Part shown: positions 1 through 9,500 of the stretch, one piece after another | Layout: every line of letters starts with the position of its first letter | Position numbering within the stretch: position 1 is the first letter of the stretch | Source of the DNA: Anthoceros angustus | Lineage: Eukaryota; Streptophyta; Anthocerotopsida; Anthocerotales; Anthocerotaceae | NCBI GenBank assembly: GCA_010909165.1 | Contig: VJWM01000197.1 | Span: 167,501 to 231,500 of the forward strand | Direction of reading: 5' to 3' | DNA: 64,000 bases | Notes under the pieces: model-generated | Told to the model about the DNA's origin: nothing | Seen by the model: the letters and a program-made list of their open reading frames with translations, nothing else | Database searches by the model: none | Translations under genes and position numbers: made by a program

Positions 1-2648
1 TGTGTGAAAGTACATCACTCACTCAAATAGGAGCAAATTTTTGTTCTTTCTACTTAGTTACCTTCTTCAAACAACCAAAGGTCCACTACTCTCCAAAGAG
101 ATATAGCAATGATTCACTCTAATAGGAGAAAAATTATGTCTTTTTACGTCATTACCTTCATCAAACAACCATTGTCCATTACTTTCCAAAGAGCTATGAG
201 TTGAGATCCATGCTATTCTATTGTTTCTTTTTGGGCTAAGGTATACAATATTCTATGGTAGATGAGTGCATGCCATTTTCATGTATGAAATTGAGCTTTC
301 TTTATTCTTGTTAGAATCAGTATGACGTTAGATTGATCTTTGGGATTCTATGATAATAATTTGTTTGTACATAATTTTTCTTGTCTCTAGATTCCACATG
401 TAGGTACATAAATTGGTTTCTAGAATGTTGACTCATAGTTGACCATTGTTCTCCAAAGAGCTATAGTAGAGAAACGATAAGAATTGGAAAGATTGGTCTT
501 TGCGATTCTATGTTTATAGATAATTTTCTTGTCTCTAGATTGTACATGTAGATGCATAGTTGACAATGAGTCAACATAGTAGAAACCAATTCATGTGTAC
601 ATGGTTTTAGTGTCTAGAAGGTTAATCAAGATAGGTCATGGGAGCTCAAATGACCTAGTTGCAAATAGACTGCATTCTTTAAGTTGTTTGTCCTAGATTA
701 TGACGGACCTAGTTGCAAAGTCAGACTGCATTTTTGTTGAGCTCTTCTCCTCTCCGGAAGGAAACACTTCCATGAGGGCCTTTAGTTTTTCAAGCCCAAT
801 GTCGTAGATGAACTTTGAACACAATCTTTGTCCTACATATTAAGCATCTCTCTACTTTGTCTATTCAATTTCATTAACCATGTAATGTAATTTAAATTAT
901 TTAGATAATGTAATCCATATTACAAGTTAACGTTGTCATGTGGTCTTCGACATGACTACATGTATCTACATGTACTCATAGTCAATATGTATCTACATGT
1001 ACAATGAGTCAACATAGTAGAAATCATGGTTCTACTATGTTGACTCATAGTTTTCCATTGCTCTACAAAGAGCTATGGTAGGGACAATACTAATTGGAAA
1101 GAATGGAATAGAGCCAAATGAAGATAATCATCATCGATGTTATGTAGAGACATGAATTAAGTGGACAAAATATTTTCTTTATGTGATTTTTGAATCATTG
1201 TAAAAATCATTATTTTGTATGTGTAGATGGATAGATAATAAAGACTTGTTAACCATAGTGAGTACTTAGGCACATAAGGACCACTATATATATAAGTACA
1301 AACTATAGAGATAAAAGGTATTTCCATAGTTTCGCTTTTGCATATGGGGGGCTAACATAAGACTTTGAAATTTTATCAAAGCATGTACATGTGTGAAAGT
1401 ACATCACTCACTCAAATAGGAGCAAATTTTTGTTCTTTCTACTTAGTTACCTTCTTCAAACAACAAGGTCCACTACTCTCCAAAGAGATATAGCAATGAT
1501 TCACTCTAATAGGAGAAAATTATGTCTTTTACGCCATTACCTTCATCAAACAACCATTGTCCATTACTTCCAAAGAGCTATGAGTTGAGATCCATGCTAT
1601 TCTATTGTTTCTTTTGGGCTAAGGTATACAATATTCTATGGTAGATGAGTGCATGCCATTTTCATGTATGAAATTGAGCTTTCTTTATTCTTGTTAGAAT
1701 CTGATGACGTTAGATTGATCTTTGGGATTCTATGATAATAATTTGTTTGTACATAATTTTTCTTGTCTCTAGATTCCACATGTAGGTACATAAATTGGTT
1801 TCTAGAATGTTGACTCATAGTTGACCATTGTTCTCCAAAGAGCTATAGTAGAGAAACGATAAGAATTGGAAAGATTGGTCTTTGCGATTCTATGTTTATA
1901 GATAATTTTCTTGTCTCTAGATTGTACATGTAGATGCATAGTTGACAATGAGTCAACATAGTAGAAACCAATTCATGTGTACATGGTTTTAGTGTCTAGA
2001 AGGTTAATCAAGATAGGTCATGGGAGCTCAAACAGACCTAGTTGCAAAGCTGTACCTGCATTCTTTAAGTTGTTTGTCCTAGATTATGACGGACCTAGTT
2101 GCAAAGCTGTACCTGCAGCTTTTGTTGAGCTCTTCTCCTCTCCAGTGGAAGGAAACACTTCCATGACGGGGGCCTTTAGTTTTTCAAGCCCAATGTCGTA
2201 GATGAACTTTGAACACAATCTTTGTCCTACATATTAAGCATCTCTCTACTTTGTCTATTCAATTTCATTAACCATGTAATGTAATTTAAATTATTTAGAT
2301 AATGTAATCCATATTACAAGTTAACGTTGTCATGTGGCCTTCGACATGACTACATGTATCTACATGTACTCATAGTCAATATGTATCTACATGTACAATG
2401 AGTCAACATAGTAGAAATCATGGTTTCTACTATGTTGACTCATAGTTTTCCATTGCTCTACAAAGAGCTATGGTAGGGACAATACTAATTGGAAAGAATG
2501 GAATAGAGCCAAATGAAGATAATCATCATCGTATGTTATGTAGAGACATGAATTAAGTGGACAAAATATTTTCTTTATGTGATTTTTTGAATCATTGTAA
2601 AAAATCATTATTTTGTATGTGTAGATGGATAGATAATAAAGACTTGTT
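1..2648. repeat. 1.39-kb direct tandem duplication, non-coding
   Basis: The sequence from base 1 to about 1249 recurs from 1390 to about 2648, a period near 1389 bp; 1250-1389 is unique spacer. The copies are nearly identical and differ mostly by small insertions and deletions. Each copy carries an AT-rich body and several forms of a GAGTCAACATAGTAGAAA motif in both orientations. In copy two the motif forms a perfect 20-bp inverted repeat (2398-2417 against 2424-2443, six-base loop). No convincing reading frame is present. The left copy may continue beyond the window. Confidence 0.93.
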
Positions 2649-2831
2649 ACACCTGTAGGTCTCGCACATGGGAAACGAGCATGCCCTATGCATCATAGAG
2701 AGATGCTCATAGAGGAAAGCAACAAGTATGACATATAAATGTGATCAGGAAATTATTTCAATAGATATAAATAGGATATAACTTAATTAGTTTAGAGGAA
2801 TGCAAAAGCTTATATACATAAGTTTTTAATT

Positions 2832-3257
2832 CTATAACATGTAAAACTTGTAAAATTCAAACCGAACAATACAACCGTCATTTTCAACAGTAGCTCCTTT
2901 TGAATTCGAACAAGATTGAAATAATTTGTTATTTAATATATCCTTTAAGGAACTCTTACATACTTTAGGAAAGTTTGTTGAACAAGAAACCTCAATAAAT
3001 ATTGTTTCACTTAAGTTTACAGGAAATGATGTTCGCCAATATTTTGCCCGTAGTGCAAAAAACCAATCGTCCACCTGAATTGATTCTTCAATTAAATCAT
3101 CAATTTTAGTCAATATTTCATTTTCATAGTCCTCCAGCATTCTTTGCTCATTACATCTACTTTTCACAAGCAAATCTGAAGCTGAAGAAAAGCTAAAATT
3201 TTCACCTAAAATCTCAACATTAATCATCATAAACATAATCAAAATTAATAATTGCAT
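2832..3257 (-). CDS. Secreted single-DUF26 (gnk2-like) protein, one conserved cysteine missing
   Basis: A small secreted protein of about 141 residues if it starts at the methionine at 3257; the open frame itself runs up to 3341. This start puts a hydrophobic signal peptide (MQLLILIMFMMI) at the N-terminus. The mature part resembles the gnk2/DUF26 domain of ginkbilobin-type antifungal and cysteine-rich secretory proteins: a KSRCN segment, an acidic DYENE stretch, an IFIEVSC segment, and a C-terminal GCIVRFEFYKF. The family signature is C-x8-C-x2-C; here the first spacing is seven and the third cysteine is serine (VCKSSL). Single-DUF26 proteins act in the apoplast, often in defence or sugar binding. 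Its neighbour at 4418-4855 is a paralogue on the same strand. The upstream extension to 3341 overlaps a motif shared with the 1-2648 repeat and is probably not coding. Loss of the cysteine may mean relaxed constraint. Confidence 0.68.
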   Translation of the reverse strand: MQLLILIMFMMINVEILGENFSFSSASDLLVKSRCNEQRMLEDYENEILTKIDDLIEESIQVDDWFFALRAKYWRTSFPVNLSETIFIEVSCSTNFPKVCKSSLKDILNNKLFQSCSNSKGATVENDGCIVRFEFYKFYML

Positions 3258-4417
3258 TCTTGGAGAAAACTTCAATAGTGATCCCATGCTTAGTAAGCAT
3301 GAAAAACATAGAATGTTGTTTGGGAAACTATGAGTCAACATAATAGAAACCTATTCATATACTTATGTGTGGAATCTTATTAAAATATGATGTAAGTAAA
3401 ATTAAATTAAATTAAATTATTGAGAAAAACATTGTAATACTTTAAGTTAAAAATGAAAGAATATAATATTTTTTGAAAATGTTGCTACATAAAAACAAGA
3501 AACCTTTCACCTAAGTAACTTCCTTGCCTTTCAACTTATCAATAATTGTTATTACTTCTCTCCAAGAGAATTATATCAAATTGAGATGAAAACAGATTCT
3601 ATTTATGACACGTTAAGCAACAATTCTATTATGAAATTATACGGCTAGAGTAGAGTAATGGTACAAACAATGATGAAGTTTTGCGAGTAAGTCTTATGCT
3701 TTGTGCCTTGACATCAATTCCTTTGGTGTTCGTTGATCAAGTATAGAGTATTACACGGGACGGTTACAGTTTCCATAAAAATGGTGGTCTTGCACAGTGA
3801 ACTCACACGAAAAAGCTCAAGGACTATGCATCTTGATATTAATCCTTCCATTATAGTTCATAAGTATAGAAGTTGCAAATGACCAAAGTGGACTAACGTA
3901 GTGACATCAGTTCCTCTTCGATTCTAGTAAACTTCATTGGACTAGGAGTCTTTATGTCAAACTCATATAAGATGAGGGAGAGATAGGTAGTATGTTCCCC
4001 TGATATGGACCATTGTTATTACTATGTAAGTTTATAATTGATAGTTAAATCATATATCTCCAAGGACATTAGACTAGTATTTTAAAAACATAAAATTATT
4101 AAGTTATATTTATGAAAATTTATCTCTATATACATATATTTAGAAAGATTATATATTTTTTCAGTCTAGTATTTACGAAGCATAACTCTCCACATCATGC
4201 ACGTGGTCATTGACATCTTCCTCTGGAGTGTTATGCACGTGATCATCAACTTGTTCCTTTATTTAAGGCCATGTCACACGAGGTAAGAACTTGCATTCAC
4301 ATGAGCACCTAATATATCATTAAACCCAAACGCTTCGATTAGTGTCTCAGGGCATGACAGCCATCATATCTCTCTACATTAGATGAAACAACACTATATA
4401 TTCTTACTTTTACATAT

Positions 4418-4855
4418 TTAAGTGACATCTGTAAAAAAGTTGTAGTATTCAAATTTCAAAATACATCCGTTTAACTCTATAAGACCTCCTTTTGAATTAC
4501 CACAAGTTTGAAACAATTGATGATATAAGATATTCTCTATGCATCCCCTACATACTGCGGCAAAGTTTGTAGTACAAGAAAGTTGAACATATATTTTTTC
4601 TTTCTTGTCTGAGGTTGTGAATTGTAGTCTCCAAATCTTTTCCTTAGATCCAAACAAAAAATCATCAACAATTTTGGTGTTAACATAATCATCAACTTGC
4701 GTTCTCACATCGTTTTCATAATCATATAGTGTTCTTTCGACATTACATTTGGATCTCATTGGATTTTCAGTTACCAAAAAATTAATATTGATGAGTATGA
4801 TTGTTATTACTATGAGGAATCGTATATGTACATAGAACTTGCAAAGGGATTTCAT
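4418..4855 (-). CDS. Secreted single-DUF26 (gnk2-like) protein
   Basis: A 145-residue protein with an N-terminal hydrophobic segment (residues about 11-28) consistent with a signal peptide. The rest reads as one DUF26/gnk2 domain: KCNVERTLYDYEND, IYVQLSC, C-x7-C-x2-C (SCTTNFAAVCRGC), then TCGNSKGG and GCILKFEYYNF. All the cysteines expected of the domain are visible. It is a diverged tandem paralogue of the 2832-3257 gene, in the same orientation about 1.2 kb away, implying local duplication. The likely site of action is the apoplast; a role in defence or carbohydrate binding is family knowledge, not shown here. The gene is intronless and strongly AT-rich, like its surroundings. Confidence 0.72.
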   Translation of the reverse strand: MKSLCKFYVHIRFLIVITIILININFLVTENPMRSKCNVERTLYDYENDVRTQVDDYVNTKIVDDFLFGSKEKIWRLQFTTSDKKEKIYVQLSCTTNFAAVCRGCIENILYHQLFQTCGNSKGGLIELNGCILKFEYYNFFTDVT

Positions 4856-4859
4856 TCGA

Positions 4860-6540
4860 AAGATTATTATTAAATAAAAATCTAAAAATTTAATGAACTT
4901 CCAAATTAATTATAATAGAAACTTTCACAATACAGGTTGCCTTTAGATCAAGTTGAGTGATCATTTATTCATTTATTTCACGTATTTTATAACACATAGA
5001 ACAACGAGAATATTAGGGTGCTTTCTAAAATATAAAAATATCCCTGTCGTTAACCAACACGAAAGTGAATCTAATAGGATACCCACGTCCGAGCAAGTTC
5101 TCGCTCTGCGTCGGAAATCCAAGTGACTGCGCCTCCCTGAGTTGCAAATCTCCGACCCACGAATTTAGTGAAGATGAGTCGAAGAAGACGAAGGCCCTCC
5201 CGCGGCAACCCGGCGGGATTTCGCCCCAGTCTGCAGCACGCGTTGCTAGGTAGAGATAGCTGTTGCTATGCTACTACCTCTGCCCTGGCTTGTGGGATTT
5301 CTGGCAGCAACTTGCCGTTCCGGCATTGATCCACTGCCAGTCATTGGATTGGCTCCTCTCCAATTCGCTACCTCGTACACATGAGGTGAAGCATTCGTGG
5401 ATGCTTTCAAGCTGGATGGATGAGGAGCAGCACGTCCTGAACAGGATGTGCTGCTCCGTATCCATCATCCATCCAGCGTCAGGCCGTGATAACGATCTGC
5501 TTGAAGTCGGAGATCATGATCTCAGGGCAATTCGTTTCAAAATGTCCTCTTCAGTATGTTGAAGAGCCTCTTGATGGTGTCCACGACCTGATTCCAAATT
5601 CCAATGGCGTCCACGCCTTCTTCTGTTGAAAGGAGATCACCATTGCACGGAGTTTCACTGCTACAGAATGAGTTCCTATGACCTGTAAGGTCTCCTTCAA
5701 TCCCGTCAAAGGCAAAGAGGACTGGCACAAGTCGTTGCCTGTGCTTACCCACGGTTCCTAGTTTGTGCAGAGTCTGCAGACTGCCAATCTCTTCGAAGAG
5801 ACTTTTGTGCTGGAGCGGAACCTTCACGTGGAACTGCGTATACTTGACAGCCGGGCTCCTCGGTTGGCCAAAGTCGTTGCTATATCCCTCAGGTTCTCCA
5901 AATCATCTGCAGGCTGAAGTTGCTTGAAGCTCCGCCAAACGTCGCTCCACAAGTGGAGCAATTACTCGCAGTCATCTTCCAGTCTTTGCGAGATACTTTC
6001 CTTTGTATTCCAAGATGTAGTAGATTCCGGGCTGGTGAACCGGACCTGTTTGTCTTGTTCAAAAACACTGGGCATCCTTTCTATCCTGGCCTAAGCATGC
6101 TTCATGACTCCATACGTGCGTCAGGGAGGACTTTTGTCACGTTGCTTAAGCGGAATGCTGCGGTTTGCAGAAGCCACGTGTCAATTACCTGGTGACGAGA
6201 ATTCCAGGACAGAAAAGGAACAAATGGGAGGGGATCTTCATGTGACTTGTGACGTGGGTTGCCTTTGTGCGAGTTCAGCATGACACTGGCTGTTCCGTTC
6301 CTTGCTAGCTGCTCTAATAATGGTGGTGCTGTCGCCAGTCACTGGCTATCACTGTTTTGTGCAGGCGGAGAATGATTCGTACGGACAACTCCAATACTCC
6401 TAGGAAGTGCATGTCTGTTTACTCATTTCAGCACTGAAATGTTGCATCCCAGCCAGTTGTAATTGTTTTGCTCGAGGGAAAATGTGACGCTAATGCAGAG
6501 GCTGTTTCTTGATCAGCGTGCAGCGGGTGAGCTGAAGTGA
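4860..6540. other. Intergenic region with an imperfect inverted repeat and an unrecognised minus-strand frame
   Basis: No gene could be recognised. At about 5413-5474 GATGGATGAGGAGCAGCAC is followed by an imperfect reverse complement, giving a hairpin of about 60 bp. A 96-residue minus-strand frame at 5537-5827 (reading FEEIGSLQTLHKLG) has codon use that could be coding. It extends upstream for about 30 bases, but I could not match it to a family or find a start. It may be a gene fragment. The last few hundred bases are presumably the promoter of the ATPase gene beginning at 6548. Confidence 0.4.
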
Positions 6541-6547
6541 CACAAAA

Positions 6548-9500
6548 ATGGGCAAATATCCAACAGGCCCAGAGGCCTGTACTGCTGATCCGTCATGCCA
6601 TGTGCTAATCACCAGTGTGACAGACCCGGGTCCCTTGGTCTTATTGGCTTTCTGGTGTTTTGTAGTCTCAACCTGCAGTGCGTTCCAGCTTTACAAGCGA
6701 GCATACCTCAGGAGACGACCTGTGAAGGCGGTTGTTGTAACAGAATCCAGCTCCTATGTCTACACCGGGGTATCAGAAGATAAGACTGCGACTGCAGACA
6801 AAGGGTTGAAGAAGGCCTTGAACTCACCGAGTAATTCAGGGGGAGGCGAGGTTCATCTGGATGTTGAGCGTGATAAGGGATTACTCAAGTTCACCGGTTA
6901 TACATGGACACCTTTTGGAGAAGCTTGCTATTTTTTGTGCGTACTTACTTCTCTACACTGGATTGCCCTCTACTTGCTTGTGCTGGTCGACACTTATTAT
7001 GGGTGTGAGGTGGGCGGCATCGACAACTTATGCTTTTTTGGGAACAATGTGATATTTGGTACCTATGAATTGAATGGCAAGGTAAAGCTGGTAGATTATT
7101 TCCCCCCAAGCGCAGCTATGTCATGCTGCTCATGGCCTCGTGGAGAGGTGCTTCCATCTTTGACGTCCTGTTCTCTTGGGGCTGATTTTGGTTTCAGGTA
7201 TTCTTTGTGATATGGTGGCTGTCATCACTATGGTTCACACTTTGGGTGGTGAATAAGGGTAAAGTGCACAACTGGTTTCGAATGCCATGTGGGCTGTCTA
7301 AAGCAACCGTGGTTCATGTCTGGGCATTGGATCATCGAGAAATTCTGTCAGCTCACGTCTTCTTTCTTGTGCTTGTCGTCAGGAGAGTGAAGGTAATGAG
7401 AGCCCTCAGATTGCATTGTCTTTGTGTCAGTATTAGAGCCAAGGAATAACTTCTGAACTGGATAATATCCTCTGATTTCCTTCCCTGTTTGTGATCATGG
7501 GCTTTTCAGAACATTATTGTACCACCTGAGAGTAAAGGTTATTTTGAGACGATTGCCATCAAGCAAACTAAAGGGGGCCAGAGGTACTTCCTGTTTCAAG
7601 GACAGCGATATCTGGTCGATGGTGATACCCTTCAGCGTGCACACCTGTCTGTGGGGGAAACTTTAAGTGACTATATGCAGGTATCACCAAGTATCATGAA
7701 AATGCTGGAAAAGGCAGTTCAGAATGTAAGCACTTGACGAGGCTCTAGAGCTTAACACGATATGCTTTTGCAGGGGTCTGCTGGGCTTACAACAGAAGAA
7801 GCCAAACGTCGGTTGGAGCTACTAGGATTAAACGAGATTCCGTTTAAACCTGAATCTCTGACCTTCACGACATTTGACGAATTGTTCACCCTGTTCCATG
7901 TATATCAGCTAGTCATGTATATGTTGCAGTTCTGGAACAGCTACCTATTTGTTGCCTCGCTCATGACGTCCATTGTGCTACTTAGTGCTGCCATTACCAT
8001 CTACAGTCGCCGTCGAAGTCAGTTAGCCATTGCCAAGGTCAGACTTCAGTGCTATGAGCTGCCTCAAAAGAGGCGGAAACAACCCCCGGAATTTGGTGCT
8101 GACGCTTTACAATGTTTGCAGATCACCAAACATGTCACAGATGCTGATGTTTTCCGTGACAGCACCTGGAAGAAAATCAGCTCAGCACATCTAGTCCCAG
8201 GAGATGTTTTGAGAGTGAAGAGTGATTGGATCCTACCGTGCGACCTGCTCATTCTAAAAGGTGAGCCCTTCTCAACAGGCGCTCACATCCTAAAGACGCA
8301 TCCTAAAAACAAAAAACATTTTGCTTGTTCACTAAGTGTGCTGCTTAACTGTATTCAAGGTTCTTGTGTCTGCAATGAGAGCATGCTCACTGGTGAGGCT
8401 ATGCCTGTACAAAAGTACTTTTCTTCCAACACAGCCGCTGGATACCAACCTGATAGCTATCATGCACGATTTACACTTTTCTCTGGTACCACTGTGCTTC
8501 AGGCTGGCAAGGGCCATGAGGAAGTAACAGCAATAGTCACAGCCACAGGTATGTTGTCCTTATGAAAGTTCTTGGGGAATGCATGTGTTTGGTCCACCTG
8601 TATGGTTTCACTTAACATGGGTTGCATGGACCAGGAATGGCAACTTCAAAAGGTAAGCTACTATCCAGCATACTGTATCCAGAGGAGATGGTTTTCAAGT
8701 ACGATGAGGAACTCCCGATTGTGGTGCTACTGTTGCTATCGTATGCAATAGTCTGCTTCATCATTGCCCTGATTTTTCAGGTATACTGATTGGAATTCTA
8801 TCTGCAATTAATCGTAGTTCAAACAAGATTGCTGTTCCCAAAACCACAATCCCCTAGTGTTGGTGTGTTCTGCAGAGTCCTAAATAAGATCCCAATTCGG
8901 ACTGCTGCAGAACAATACTGGGGCTCAGAGCATCTGGGTGACAAAGTGGATATACTGCATGGCAATAATAAATCAGATAATGTCGCCATTGCTACCTGTT
9001 GCTCTTGAAGTTGGTCAACTCCATGCTGTCGAACGCCTGAAGGCATGATGCTTACTCTGAAGTTATTGCCACGAATAGTTGCTTACTTCATCAGCAACAA
9101 TGCTAGACATGACCTCTCAGCTCGGGAATGCTTTCTGCAGGCCAGGGGCATATTTTGTCTAAACCCAAAGCGCATAGCCATTGCTGGCAAGATTCGCCTA
9201 TTCTGTTTCGATAAAACAGGCACTTTAACTGAAGAAGGACTTGACTTTTTAGGTGTTCAGAGCGTTCTCAGCACTGGACAAAATGGGCCTCTATTTGGTC
9301 CCATAGTGGGCCCTCAGAACGGCGATCGTGTCGAAGACTTGACTTTGTATGGTTTGGCAACTTGCCATACTGTTTCCAAATTTGGCGAAGAGTTCGTAGG
9401 GAATCAAGTTGAGGTTAGTGTTCTCAAGAGCAATAAAGCAGGTAGTTGGAGTGTGTTCGTTGGTAAGTTTTCTGATAAACTTGTGACACAGGTCAAAATG

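Noticed and set aside
5274-5562. Overlapping opposite-strand frames near 5.4 kb
   Set aside because: They arise from the inverted repeat at 5413-5474, which reads similarly on both strands.
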